Part shown: positions 1-8,587 of the stretch, one piece after another
Layout of the letters: the number at the start of each line of letters is the position of its first letter
Position numbering within the stretch: position 1 is the stretch's first letter
From: Fictibacillus norfolkensis
GTDB lineage: Bacteria; Bacillota; Bacilli; Bacillales; Fictibacillaceae
DNA length: 64,000 bases
Reading direction: 5' to 3'
NCBI RefSeq assembly: GCF_014836645.1
Contig: NZ_JACSQM010000004.1
Coordinates: 248,001 to 312,000 of the forward strand
Position numbers and translations under genes: made by a program
The notes under the pieces: model-generated
The model's input: only the letters and a program-made list of their open reading frames with translations
The model's database searches: none
Told to the model about the DNA's origin: nothing

Positions 1-77
1 TGAACCGTTTTTTTGCTGTGATTTTTTTAATGATGTGCTTAAGCGTTTTATTTATCGGAGTCAAATTGGGAGCATAA
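1..77 (+). CDS. 3' end of a small membrane protein gene (partial)
   Basis: A reading frame enters from the left edge and stops with TAA at 75-77. The visible 25 codons, or 24 if the first one is cut, are almost entirely hydrophobic and end in GVKLGA, so this is a membrane segment at a C-terminus. The first visible bases (TG) could be the end of an ATG just outside the window, which would make a complete 25-residue peptide. No family is recognised. It may instead be the tail of a longer membrane protein. Confidence 0.3.
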   Translation, partial: NRFFAVIFLMMCLSVLFIGVKLGA

Positions 78-139
78 ACTCTTGAACGAACAAGGAATTC
101 ATGGTACATATGGTAAAACGTTTTAAAAAGGAGATTAAT

Positions 140-952
140 ATGCTAACAGATTACCATTCTCATCTCGAAAAAGGAACATTAACGATCGATTATCTAAAAC
201 AATTTGTAGACACGGCAAAAGAGAAGGGAATACAAGAGTTTGGGATCTCGGAACACGCGTATCACTTTTATGAAACAAAAAACATCGTATCAAAACCATG
301 GATGGAAGAAAGACGCTATTACAAGATGGACGATTATGTGAATCTTTTTAAAAAAGCAGATCAGTTGGAAATGGACGTTCGAATGTCGATCGAAATGGAT
401 TATACGCCAGGAAAGCACACTGAGATGGAAGCTTTCATAAAGTCCTATCCATTCGATTATGTGATCGGTTCTGTACATTGGGTCGAAGATTTTGGGATAG
501 ATCTTGCCGAATACCGAAAAGAATGGGACCGTCGAGATCTTTATGAAACGTATCGTTCGTACTATGATCAAATTGTAACACTTGCAGAATCAAATCTATT
601 TGATATTGTTGGACATATCGATCTAGTCAAGATTTTTAAATATGTTCCTACTGACCAAGAATTTTTATTAGAACAGTATGAGCGCATAACGGATGCGTTA
701 AAAGATTCAAAAACATGTGTAGAGATCTCATCTGCAGGACTACGTAAACCTGTCGGACGAATCTATCCAGAACCAGACCTTCTATCCCTTTGCTATAAAA
801 AAGGGATACCGATCGTACTCTCTTCAGATGCTCATGAACCTCACCAAGTTGGAGAGAATTATGAGGCGACTATAAAGCTTGCAAAAGAGATCGGTTACAC
901 GAAGTTAATGACTTTTCAGGATGGGGAAAGAAAAGAAGTAGATTTAGGATAA
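140..952 (+). CDS. hisJ: Histidinol-phosphatase, PHP family (HisJ-like)
   Basis: A 270-residue PHP-domain phosphoesterase. It is most likely histidinol-phosphatase, which hydrolyses histidinol phosphate to histidinol in histidine synthesis. Metal-binding PHP motifs are visible in order: DYHSH at the N-terminus, GISEHAY, GSVHW, GHIDLVKIF and SSDAHEP near the C-terminus. The ATG at 140 is preceded by AAAAGGAGA at good spacing. The upstream in-frame ATGs at 101 and 110 have poor sites. The gene stands alone and ends in a strong hairpin. Other PHP phosphoesterases are similar, so the substrate is inferred from family resemblance. Confidence 0.72.
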   Translation: MLTDYHSHLEKGTLTIDYLKQFVDTAKEKGIQEFGISEHAYHFYETKNIVSKPWMEERRYYKMDDYVNLFKKADQLEMDVRMSIEMDYTPGKHTEMEAFIKSYPFDYVIGSVHWVEDFGIDLAEYRKEWDRRDLYETYRSYYDQIVTLAESNLFDIVGHIDLVKIFKYVPTDQEFLLEQYERITDALKDSKTCVEISSAGLRKPVGRIYPEPDLLSLCYKKGIPIVLSSDAHEPHQVGENYEATIKLAKEIGYTKLMTFQDGERKEVDLG

Positions 953-961
953 ACACACATA

Positions 962-990
962 AAAAAGCTCTGCATCATGCAGAGCTTTTT
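962..990. terminator. Bidirectional terminator between hisJ and serA
   Basis: A near-perfect inverted repeat AAAAAGCTCTGCAT / ATGCAGAGCTTTTT with a one-base loop, flanked by A and T runs. It can end hisJ on the plus strand and serA on the minus strand. Confidence 0.85.
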
Positions 991-1002
991 GCTATCTTGA
1001 TA

Positions 1003-2577
1003 CTATAGATCCAAAGGTTTGCACACGAGAAGATCCTCAATGCTCCTCAGCTCTTTCTGAGTAGATTCTGGAAGCTGCGTGTCAAAGGTAAGGACCATCA
1101 TGGCTTCACCGCCAGCTGATTTCCGCCCAACGTGCATCGTTGCGATATTTATGCTGCGTTCTCCTAAGAAAGCTCCTACTTTTCCGATAATTCCTGGTGT
1201 GTCACGATGCTCGATGTACAGAAGAGATCCTTGTGGTACAAAATCAACCGTATAACCGTTCAACTTGATGATTCGGCCTCCAAAACCTTTAACAAGTGTT
1301 GCTGAAAGAGTAAACGTTGTGTTCAGGCCAGTGACTTTTACGTGGATGATATTCGGATAACCGTGATCGTCTGTCCCGTGCTTTTCACCGATTACGATTC
1401 CTTGTTCCTTTGCGGCCACCATACTGTTTACATCGTTAACAGGGCGGTCTAGTCTCGTTTTTAGGAAGCCACACAAAAAACTGCGTGTAAGGGAAGTAGT
1501 ATCAGTTTCAGATAATGATCCCCCGTAGCCGATCGAAATCTCTGAAACAGGTTCTTTAAAGAACTGAGTCGTAAAAGAACCAAGAAGATTTGAGAAATCA
1601 TAATAAGCAATCAGTTTCTCATACGTATCTTTTGATAGTGAAGGGAAGTTCACCGCGTGTTTTAAAGGTTGATGTAAAAAATGCGATCGAATCTCATCGC
1701 TCGCCATATAGGCTACATTTTTCTGCGCTTGCACAGTGGATGCAGCGATATGAGGTGTAACGATCACTTTAGGATGATCGACTAAAGAGCGGCTTACAGG
1801 CGGTTCTTGTTCGAAAACGTCAAGAGCGCAGCCAGATAGATGTTCGTTATCTAAGTAGTGTAGAAGAGCTTCCTCATCGATGATGCCTCCACGAGCACAG
1901 TTTAAGATAAACGCACCTTTTTTAGCATATTTTAAGTTATCAAGATTTAATAGTTTATGGGTATCTTTTGTAAGCGGGGTATGAACGGTGATAACGTCAC
2001 TCTGCTGGATTAACGTATCGAGATCAACAGATGTAACGGATAGTTCTTTTTGTTTTTCTTTTGGAAAATAAGGGTCAAATACAAGTACGTTCATGGAGAA
2101 GCTTTTCGCGCGCTTCGCAAGTTCAGAGCCGATTCGTCCCATACCGACGATACCGAGTGTTTTTTGGTAAAGCTCTTGCCCTGTATACTTTTTGCGGTTC
2201 CATTCACCTTGTTTTACAGATTGATTGGCTTGAGGAATGTTGCGGACCAATGCCATCATCATGGCCCAAGTGTGTTCTGCTGTGGAGATGGTGTTTCCTT
2301 CAGGTGCGTTTACTACGAGTACACCTCTTTTTGTAGCTGCGTTCAGATCGATATTATCTACACCAACACCAGCTCGTGCAATGATTTGAAGCGCAGGCAG
2401 CTGATTCAATACTTCTTCTGTAATCTTTGTTGCACTGCGTACCATAATTCCTTGAATGTTTTCTGGTTGCGTGATTTCGTCAAGTTTTCCGAAGATCAGC
2501 TCAACACCTTCAAGTTTTACTAACGGTTCAACACCTTCACTCGTTATTCCATCACAGACTAATACGGTTGCTGTCAC
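1003..2577 (-). CDS. serA: D-3-phosphoglycerate dehydrogenase SerA
   Basis: A 524-residue NAD-dependent enzyme that oxidises 3-phosphoglycerate in the first step of serine synthesis. It has the nucleotide-binding GMGRIG motif near residue 147, the catalytic segment NCARGGIIDEEAL, the QEPP segment and TPHIAAST. A long C-terminal region follows, with the intervening ASB-type domain and a final ACT domain (IEHRDTPGIIGKVGAFLG). The length matches the long Bacillus type. The start codon is GTG with GGGGTGG upstream. In B. subtilis ferredoxin, ypbB and recS also lie nearby. Confidence 0.95.
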   Translation of the reverse strand: MTATVLVCDGITSEGVEPLVKLEGVELIFGKLDEITQPENIQGIMVRSATKITEEVLNQLPALQIIARAGVGVDNIDLNAATKRGVLVVNAPEGNTISTAEHTWAMMMALVRNIPQANQSVKQGEWNRKKYTGQELYQKTLGIVGMGRIGSELAKRAKSFSMNVLVFDPYFPKEKQKELSVTSVDLDTLIQQSDVITVHTPLTKDTHKLLNLDNLKYAKKGAFILNCARGGIIDEEALLHYLDNEHLSGCALDVFEQEPPVSRSLVDHPKVIVTPHIAASTVQAQKNVAYMASDEIRSHFLHQPLKHAVNFPSLSKDTYEKLIAYYDFSNLLGSFTTQFFKEPVSEISIGYGGSLSETDTTSLTRSFLCGFLKTRLDRPVNDVNSMVAAKEQGIVIGEKHGTDDHGYPNIIHVKVTGLNTTFTLSATLVKGFGGRIIKLNGYTVDFVPQGSLLYIEHRDTPGIIGKVGAFLGERSINIATMHVGRKSAGGEAMMVLTFDTQLPESTQKELRSIEDLLVCKPLDL

Positions 2578-2623
2578 AGTTCCACCCCTTGTCTATCTTT
2601 ATGAATAGCATCAATATTTTGAT

Positions 2624-2652
2624 AATTTATCACATTCTGACGATAGGTACAA
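2624..2652 (-). promoter_or_regulatory. Candidate sigma-A promoter of serA
   Basis: On the minus strand TTGTAC (2647-2652) and TAAATT (2624-2629) are separated by 17 bp, about 50 bp upstream of the serA start codon. This fits a vegetative promoter. It is a sequence match only. Confidence 0.45.
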
Positions 2653-2664
2653 CTATGATTTTTA

Positions 2665-2678
2665 AGATAGCGTTTTCA
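2665..2678. promoter_or_regulatory. cre-like CcpA site upstream of serA
   Basis: AGATAGCGTTTTCA differs from the cre consensus TGWAANCGNTNWCA at only one or two positions in either orientation. Relative to the proposed serA promoter its centre is about 54-55 bp upstream of the likely start point. Known activating cre sites (ackA, pta) have that spacing. Confidence 0.35.
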
Positions 2679-2695
2679 AATAACAAGAAAACTAA

Positions 2696-2714
2696 TTGAC
2701 AATGAGAATCATCC
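2696..2714. promoter_or_regulatory. Fur-box-like sequence between fer and serA
   Basis: TTGACAATGAGAATCATCC resembles the Fur consensus GATAATGATAATCATTATC over most of its length. It lies downstream of the ferredoxin terminator and about 45 bp upstream of the proposed serA -35 box. It could be chance. Confidence 0.25.
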
Positions 2715-2730
2715 TTAATAAAATAAATAA

Positions 2731-2756
2731 AAAACCCTCTAATGAAAGAGGGTTTT
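2731..2756. terminator. Terminator of fer
   Basis: AAAACCCTCT and AGAGGGTTTT form a stem with a short loop, 15 bp past the fer stop codon. T runs on both strands allow minus-strand termination. Confidence 0.8.
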
Positions 2757-2771
2757 AAAGTCAGATGTAAA

Positions 2772-3032
<261 letters not shown>

Positions 3033-3325
3033 CTAAGGAATTGAAAAAATACCGACTTACATATTTAACCATTTTAAATTAAGGGTCTACTAATCATATT
3101 GTAATAAGTATCCCTCTACATTTCAATAGAAAATTAGGACCTCGTCATATCTTTTATTCCCAATCTTCCTCTTAATATAACACTTTTACTCTTAAATTTC
3201 CTTAAATCTGATAAGATAGATTATATGATAAAGTGTGGTGATTTATTATAGATATTTGTCATGTTGTTTTATTAGATATCTTTCGAAAAATAAACGGTAG
3301 TAGAAAAAGCTCAGGCGTCTATTAT

Positions 3326-4318
3326 ATGGTTACTGGAAAGAAAACGGCGCAATCATTGTCTGACAGTCAATGGTTCGGCATTGAACGATATTATGCCTCT
3401 TTTAAGGGCATGGCACATGAAACTTTTATTGATACTATTCAAAGCTTGATAAAAGAAAAGTATATGAAGGCTGTAGAAGACCATGTTTATATCCTTACTG
3501 AAAAAGGTGAAGAAGTTCTCGCGTGTGAGAGTGATAGATTATCATACCTAAAGCATTTAAACGGACTAAAGTATGCCTCAATCGAGACTTCCTGTTGGCA
3601 AGTGATTACGTTATATGTACAAGCTCTTTCCAATTCTCTTTATGGGAATTTCAATTATTCACCAGTAGTAAGGGACTTCTCAGTGATTCAAAAAGTCAAA
3701 TCTGTTTTTCCTAAGTCAGATTCAGAAAGAAAGGTTCAAGCGGGAAAACTCTATTCTGAAGTATCACGGATACTGTTTGAACATGATAAGGTATCAGCGG
3801 ATCTATTTGTTAAGAAACTGTCTGGCTACAATAGAATCGGCAGTACATTTGAGCAGATATCCCTGGTTGAAGGTATTAGTCTACAAGAGACTGTCCTTCG
3901 TTTCAGGGCGGTCTTGCACTCTCTCATACAAAAGGTAACCTCAGAAAAGATTGATCTTCCTATGCTGTACTCCTTAATAGGTTCGTATACAGAAGCTCCA
4001 GCATTAACGAATTCAGCATCGAGAACTTATAAAATGTTAAAAATCAATAAATCGATAGAGGAAATCATGAGCGTTAGAAATCTTAAGAGCAGCACACTAG
4101 AAGATCATCTTGTCGAGATTGCAAGGGAAGTTTCTGATTTTCCGATAATCCCTTACATTGATGAACAAGAATTTTTAAAGGTAAAACACTTTTACCGAAA
4201 AACGAATGAAACGAAGCTTCGCCCATTTAAAGATGCCTTTCCACATCTGTCCTATTTTCAGATCAGGCTAGTACTTGCAAAAGAGGGTGGTAAACATGCA
4301 ACTGGAAGCAGCACTTAA
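3326..4318 (+). CDS. ypbB: YpbB-like helix-turn-helix domain protein
   Basis: A 330-residue protein of unknown function in the position of ypbB, directly before a RecQ-type helicase gene. It is soluble and has no signal peptide. The C-terminal part ([15 protein letters not shown]) resembles the helix-turn-helix tail described for YpbB. It overlaps the recS reading frame, so the two are probably co-transcribed and perhaps coupled. The ATG at 3326 has only a weak upstream site. The frame stays open back to 3242 and encodes a family-like stretch ([19 protein letters not shown]) without any ATG, GTG or TTG, so the true start may be an ATT or ATA near 3245-3254. Confidence 0.75.
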   Translation: MVTGKKTAQSLSDSQWFGIERYYASFKGMAHETFIDTIQSLIKEKYMKAVEDHVYILTEKGEEVLACESDRLSYLKHLNGLKYASIETSCWQVITLYVQALSNSLYGNFNYSPVVRDFSVIQKVKSVFPKSDSERKVQAGKLYSEVSRILFEHDKVSADLFVKKLSGYNRIGSTFEQISLVEGISLQETVLRFRAVLHSLIQKVTSEKIDLPMLYSLIGSYTEAPALTNSASRTYKMLKINKSIEEIMSVRNLKSSTLEDHLVEIAREVSDFPIIPYIDEQEFLKVKHFYRKTNETKLRPFKDAFPHLSYFQIRLVLAKEGGKHATGSST

Positions 4319-5795
4319 AGAATTATATGGATTTTCTACGTTTAGATCTGGCCAAAAAGAGATTATTGAGGATCTGCTTTCAGGTAATGATGTGTTAGGT
4401 ATGCTGCCGACTGGAACGGGAAAAACACTAATCTATCAGATGACTGCACATCTATTAAAAGGAAGAGCACTTATCGTTTCTCCATTGGTATCTTTGATGG
4501 AAGATCAAGTAGATCAGTTCAAACAAGCCGGATTCAAGAGAACGGTCGCACTTAACAGCTTTTTAGATCAGGGTGAGAAACAAATCATCCTAAAAAGAAT
4601 ACAAGATTATCAGTTTGTGTTTGTGAGTCCTGAAATCCTTCAAAACCCATACATCCGTTCTATTCTGCTGTCAGTCAGTTGGTCGTTATTCGTAGTCGAT
4701 GAAGCCCATTGTATCTCACAATGGGGTCATGAATTTCGTCCTTTTTATCTAGAGTTAGCAGATATGAAAAAAGCGATGGGAAATCCGCTTTGTCTTGCAT
4801 TAACAGCAACGGCAACAAAAAAAGTACAGAATGATATCCTTCATCATCTAGACATGAAGACTGCAAAAGTACATATTCATAGCGTGAACCGTTCGAACAT
4901 ATCTATCTTTGTTGAACGCTTTGATGAGCATGATCAGAAAGTGGAGCGAGCAATCAAGCTGGTTCAACAGCTTAGAGGTCCGGGCATCATCTATACGAAT
5001 ACCAGGAATGCGGCAGAACGGCTAGTGAAAAAATTTCAAGATCATGAAATAGAAGGTATCGCTTATTATCATGGTGGCATGAATGCGGATGAAAGACTAC
5101 TTGTACAAAAACAGTTTCTTGAATCACAGCTGAACATTATTATTTGTACGAATGCTTTTGGAATGGGAATAAATAAATCGGACATCAGATTTGTGATTCA
5201 TTTTCACACACCCTCTACGATTGAAGGATATGTTCAAGAAATAGGGAGAGCGGGCAGAGACTCCAAACCTTCTGCAGCTGTCCTGTTGTATCATCCAGCT
5301 GATCTGGAGATACCGTACCATTTTATTGATCAAGAACTGCCTGATCAAGTACAAATTGATTATTTGTTTTCCGATCATGAACAGTTAAAAGAGATTACCT
5401 ACAGAGAAAAGCTGAAATTTGTTGGTTTATCTGAAACTGGTCAAAGATTCATGGAATATCATTTAAAAAAAGCAGATGTTCTAGATAAACGAAGTCTAGA
5501 TGTTCACGAAAAAAATGTGCTGGTCTCGACAATAAAATTCATGATTGAGAATAGAAAAGCTGATAAGATAGAATCATTAAAAGCGATCGAAAAGTGGGCA
5601 GCAGGTAATGAGTGTAAACGAAGTGGATTGTTGAGATATTTCGGAGAATCCGGACATGAACAAAATTCAATGTGCTGTGGACATTGTGGAACAGACCTTT
5701 CATACTTTTATGGAAAGCAAGCTTCACGCAACACTTCTTATGGATTATGGGAAGATGAACTAAAACGACTTTTAAGACAGGAAGTGTACAACTAA
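4296..5795 (+). CDS. recS: RecQ-family ATP-dependent DNA helicase (RecS type)
   Basis: A 499-residue short RecQ-family 3'-5' helicase for recombination and repair. Helicase motifs appear in order: FRSGQ and [13 protein letters not shown] (Walker A), [50 protein letters not shown] and GRAGRD. A zinc-type cysteine cluster [12 protein letters not shown]...CCGHC sits near the C-terminus. No HRDC domain follows, as in B. subtilis RecS (formerly YpbC/RecQ). The ATG at 4296 follows GAGGGTGG at good spacing; an upstream ATG at 4275 is poorer. It overlaps ypbB by 23 bases. Confidence 0.9.
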   Translation: MQLEAALKELYGFSTFRSGQKEIIEDLLSGNDVLGMLPTGTGKTLIYQMTAHLLKGRALIVSPLVSLMEDQVDQFKQAGFKRTVALNSFLDQGEKQIILKRIQDYQFVFVSPEILQNPYIRSILLSVSWSLFVVDEAHCISQWGHEFRPFYLELADMKKAMGNPLCLALTATATKKVQNDILHHLDMKTAKVHIHSVNRSNISIFVERFDEHDQKVERAIKLVQQLRGPGIIYTNTRNAAERLVKKFQDHEIEGIAYYHGGMNADERLLVQKQFLESQLNIIICTNAFGMGINKSDIRFVIHFHTPSTIEGYVQEIGRAGRDSKPSAAVLLYHPADLEIPYHFIDQELPDQVQIDYLFSDHEQLKEITYREKLKFVGLSETGQRFMEYHLKKADVLDKRSLDVHEKNVLVSTIKFMIENRKADKIESLKAIEKWAAGNECKRSGLLRYFGESGHEQNSMCCGHCGTDLSYFYGKQASRNTSYGLWEDELKRLLRQEVYN

Positions 5796-5810
5796 AGGAT
5801 GAGGAATTCT

Positions 5811-6428
5811 GTGAAAAACAATTGGATCGACCAGATCACACCGAGAGAACTTCTGTTAAACGTCTATTTTTCACAAAGTTTGTTTATGATAGCGGCGTTA
5901 GGACTTGCATTCTTCTTTAACGTCTCATTTCCATGGGTGTTGCATGACCTTGATCTTTCTATAAACGAATGGCTGCTTGCGATAAGTACAGGATTGTTCC
6001 TTCCTTTTTTATCAATTCAGTTAAAAAAGAGGTTGCCGGAAGAATCGTTAGATGATGGCGGAATCAACGAAAAGATTTTTGGTTCTCTCTCTTACATTCA
6101 TATCTTTTTTCTAACAGGCATAATTGCTTTTGCTGAAGAGTGGCTCTTCCGCGGAGTCCTTCAATCACTTTTAGGTCTATTTTTAACGAGTATTATTTTC
6201 GCTGTACTGCACGTTCGTTATATAAAAAAACCTGTTCTATTTAGTATCGTTTGTGGATTAAGTTTTTGGCTAGGTATGATCTATGAGATGACAGATAACA
6301 TCTGGGTACCTTTTTTAGCTCATTTCTTGATCGATTTTATTTCTGGATGCTGGATAGCTAAACAAAACAAGAGCAACAACAATATCACAGACAGCGAGAA
6401 TGGGAGTGTGGGTCGGGATGAAGAATGA
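5811..6428 (+). CDS. ypbD: CPBP-family intramembrane metalloprotease YpbD
   Basis: A 205-residue multi-pass membrane protein of the CPBP (Abi/CAAX-type) family. The core motif EEWLFRG (EExxxR) lies near the middle. Later helices carry a histidine in FAVLHVRY and the segment FLAHFLIDF, which is typical of the family metal site. The GTG at 5811 is chosen because GGATGAGG precedes it at normal spacing; the ATG at 5799 overlaps that site. It follows recS by 15 bases in the same operon. The substrate is unknown. Confidence 0.8.
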   Translation: MKNNWIDQITPRELLLNVYFSQSLFMIAALGLAFFFNVSFPWVLHDLDLSINEWLLAISTGLFLPFLSIQLKKRLPEESLDDGGINEKIFGSLSYIHIFFLTGIIAFAEEWLFRGVLQSLLGLFLTSIIFAVLHVRYIKKPVLFSIVCGLSFWLGMIYEMTDNIWVPFLAHFLIDFISGCWIAKQNKSNNNITDSENGSVGRDEE

Positions 6429-6726
6429 CCAAGCAGAGAGTTTAAGAAACAGAACAGCAGACAATACGATCGCTTCTGTTCAACATGCTCATTCTTTGCC
6501 TTCTAGAAGTGAAGTACACGGGAGAAAGAGAGAAGATGAAAAAAATCAAAAAAACGCTAATAAAGAAAAGAGAAAGACAACTTTTTTAGTCACTCGACTA
6601 CTCTTAGCAGCTTTTATTCTTTTGATTGGAATCACACTTACTTATAAATTGTGGTCAAAAGACCTTTATATTCCAGTACAAAGTGAAGATAGAGAAGGTG
6701 TTGAACAAGTAGAAATTGAAGAATAA
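6418..6726 (+). CDS. ypbE: YpbE-like single-pass membrane protein, lacking the LysM domain
   Basis: A 102-residue protein with a charged, Lys/Arg-rich N-terminal half, one membrane helix (TTFLVTRLLLAAFILLIG) and a short acidic tail. It occupies the ypbE position and has an LPSR-type segment, but stops soon after the membrane helix. B. subtilis YpbE has an extracellular LysM domain there. The ATG at 6418 overlaps the end of ypbD, suggesting coupling. Function unknown. Confidence 0.6.
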   Translation: MKNDQAESLRNRTADNTIASVQHAHSLPSRSEVHGRKREDEKNQKNANKEKRKTTFLVTRLLLAAFILLIGITLTYKLWSKDLYIPVQSEDREGVEQVEIEE

Positions 6727-6764
6727 AGACCGTCTGGCTCCCAATATCCAGACGGTCTTTTTTT
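6725..6764 (+). terminator. Terminator of the ypbB-recS-ypbD-ypbE operon
   Basis: AAAGACCGTCTGG pairs perfectly with CCAGACGGTCTTT around a 10-base loop and is followed by a T run. It begins at the ypbE stop codon. Confidence 0.9.
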
Positions 6765-6919
6765 GTTACGAATAACTTTTCAAGGGCTCTTCTTAAAAAA
6801 GTATATTGGTGTCATTGTTCCAATCAAAAATTTCAAGGGCTGAACATAGGGAAAAGCTATTTTTAAAAAGCATGAATCTGCTTGTATAGGCATAGTTATG
6901 TGTACAGGAGGTTATGCGG

Positions 6920-7372
6920 ATGAATGCACTGAATCACTGGAAGATAAAGCCCTTTGTTAATGAATTGACAAGTATAGTGTTAGCACAGCTTGTTGATAAA
7001 AAAGCTGAAAAAGACAAGTGGAAAAAAGCCATCAACCAATGGGGAATATCGATGATCTTTGTTGTACTAGCAACCTTCGTTTACCTTTACTATTATAAGC
7101 TTCCAACTGCCTCAAGGTTTTCAAATCCATTAACGTTGTTATTCTCTGATGAGATGGTGTGGATCTGTACAGGTTTTACTATTTTTGCAAGCTTCTATAT
7201 GATATGGATGAAAAAGAAGTACAAAAAAGCTGACGATGACTTTGAAGCGATCAGAAAAGATTTTATAGATCGTAATGAAGAATGGTGGAGTGATGAGGAA
7301 CAATGGAACCAGAGGCATGTTGTTTTTGAATTTATGAAACAAGAATACAATATAAATATTCTTCACAAATAA
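6920..7372 (+). CDS. ypbF: YpbF, DUF2663 membrane protein
   Basis: A 150-residue protein with two membrane helices (around ISMIFVVLATFVYLYYY and VWICTGFTIFASFYMIWM), separated by a short loop and followed by a charged cytoplasmic tail. Position and shape match YpbF of the DUF2663 family, whose function is not known. The ATG at 6920 lies 7 bases after AGGAGG; the ATG at 6914 is too close to it. It is monocistronic and converges with the next minus-strand gene. Confidence 0.75.
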   Translation: MNALNHWKIKPFVNELTSIVLAQLVDKKAEKDKWKKAINQWGISMIFVVLATFVYLYYYKLPTASRFSNPLTLLFSDEMVWICTGFTIFASFYMIWMKKKYKKADDDFEAIRKDFIDRNEEWWSDEEQWNQRHVVFEFMKQEYNINILHK

Positions 7373-7378
7373 AGAGAT

Positions 7379-7594
7379 CTACTGGCAGGGACAACCAAAA
7401 AATAAACAAGATTCTCGATCGTGGCGTTGACCTTGAATAACGACTGTCAATTCACAAAAATGATCGATTCTTCCGAATGCAAGTGTTTCGTGTTTTTCCG
7501 TACAATAAACTTCAATTGGAAGGCCGAGTCGCATGCTATAAGACAGCTCCGGGTCTGTAACGAGAGATTTATTCTTCAATTTAGTTAATGTCAT
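7379..7594 (-). CDS. Small hypothetical protein with C-terminal CPC motif
   Basis: A 71-residue protein preceded by a strong AGGAGAGG site 9 bases before its ATG, so it is likely real. It has no signal peptide or membrane helix. It contains ELSYSMRLGLPIEVYC and a cysteine-containing end, CLFFGCPCQ. The closely spaced cysteines could bind metal or be redox-active. No family is recognised. It ends only 6 bp from ypbF, tail to tail. Confidence 0.6.
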   Translation of the reverse strand: MTLTKLKNKSLVTDPELSYSMRLGLPIEVYCTEKHETLAFGRIDHFCELTVVIQGQRHDRESCLFFGCPCQ

Positions 7595-7769
7595 GATGTT
7601 TTTCCTCTCCTTTTATTTTGGTTAATTATATAAAATAATCATACGTGAAATTTACATTTTTTTCAACAGATCTTTTTAAATATTCAAAAAATTAATACCG
7701 AATCCTCTATGCATAGGACGGTTATAGAAAATATGATATGATCATTTAAATCCATACCAGGAGGGCACA

Positions 7770-8522
7770 ATGATCTTTCTTTATTTATTCATCTTAGCAG
7801 GAGTATTGCTATTACTATATATGTATATTGAAGCACATCGAAATCGTGTCATTCATGATTCGATCAATATTGAAAAACTGCCAAAGTCATTTGAAAATTT
7901 TAAGATCTTTTTTATATCTGATGTTCATAAACGGATAATTTCGGAAAAGATCATACAAGAATCAGAAAAAGCAGATCTTGTTGTAATCGGTGGGGACCTC
8001 GTTGAAAAAGGAGTTTCAATGAAGAAGGTAGAAGATAATATCAAGCTCCTTTCAACAATAGGACCTGTTTTCTTTGTATGGGGAAACAATGATTACGATG
8101 TGGATACGAAACAGTTAGCTTTCACGATTGAAAATGAAGGGGCAAAGATCTTAGACAACGCTAATTTCAGTATTAAAAGAAATGATGATGTCATCGAATT
8201 GGTTGGAGTAAATGATACATCGTTAGGTTTTGCTTCTCTGAAAGATGCACTTAAAGAATGCCAATCTTCTTGCAGGATATTAATTAGTCATAATCCTGAT
8301 ATTTCAAAACAAATCAACGGTGAAGATAACATCCGGCTTGTTTTAACGGGTCACACTCATGGGGGACAAATCCGTGTTGGACCGTTCGGAATAGCAAAAA
8401 GAGGCGGCTGGTATGAAGAGTTAACACATACTCTATTAGTGAGCAACGGATATGGAGCTACACATCTACCTTTACGATTAGGGGCACCTAGTCAAACACA
8501 TTTGATAACCTTAACACGGTAA
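7770..8522 (+). CDS. ypbG: Membrane-anchored metallophosphoesterase YpbG
   Basis: A 250-residue calcineurin-like phosphoesterase with an N-terminal membrane anchor (residues 1-20). The metal motifs are in order: SDVHKR (DxH), GGDLVEKG (GDxxxxG), WGNNDYD (the GNH/D motif), SHNPD and GHTHGGQ. This resembles YpbG and the YkuE-type phosphoesterases. The substrate is not known. An AGGAGGG site precedes the ATG. The next gene follows after about 65 bp with its own likely promoter. Confidence 0.85.
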   Translation: MIFLYLFILAGVLLLLYMYIEAHRNRVIHDSINIEKLPKSFENFKIFFISDVHKRIISEKIIQESEKADLVVIGGDLVEKGVSMKKVEDNIKLLSTIGPVFFVWGNNDYDVDTKQLAFTIENEGAKILDNANFSIKRNDDVIELVGVNDTSLGFASLKDALKECQSSCRILISHNPDISKQINGEDNIRLVLTGHTHGGQIRVGPFGIAKRGGWYEELTHTLLVSNGYGATHLPLRLGAPSQTHLITLTR

Positions 8523-8526
8523 AAAG

Positions 8527-8556
8527 TTTACATTACAACGTTTTATTCGATATACT
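8527..8556 (+). promoter_or_regulatory. Candidate promoter of the CarH/LitR-type gene
   Basis: TTTACA (8527-8532) and TATACT (8551-8556) are 18 bp apart, ending 31 bp before the start codon. A repressor of this family commonly binds over its own promoter, but I can see no certain operator repeat here. Confidence 0.45.
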
Positions 8557-8587
8557 CTTCTTAACCTATTTATTGGAGGAAGAACGG

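Noticed and set aside
2050..2523. 157-residue plus-strand frame opposite serA
   Set aside because: It is antisense to a well-conserved enzyme, has no initiation site and its composition looks random.
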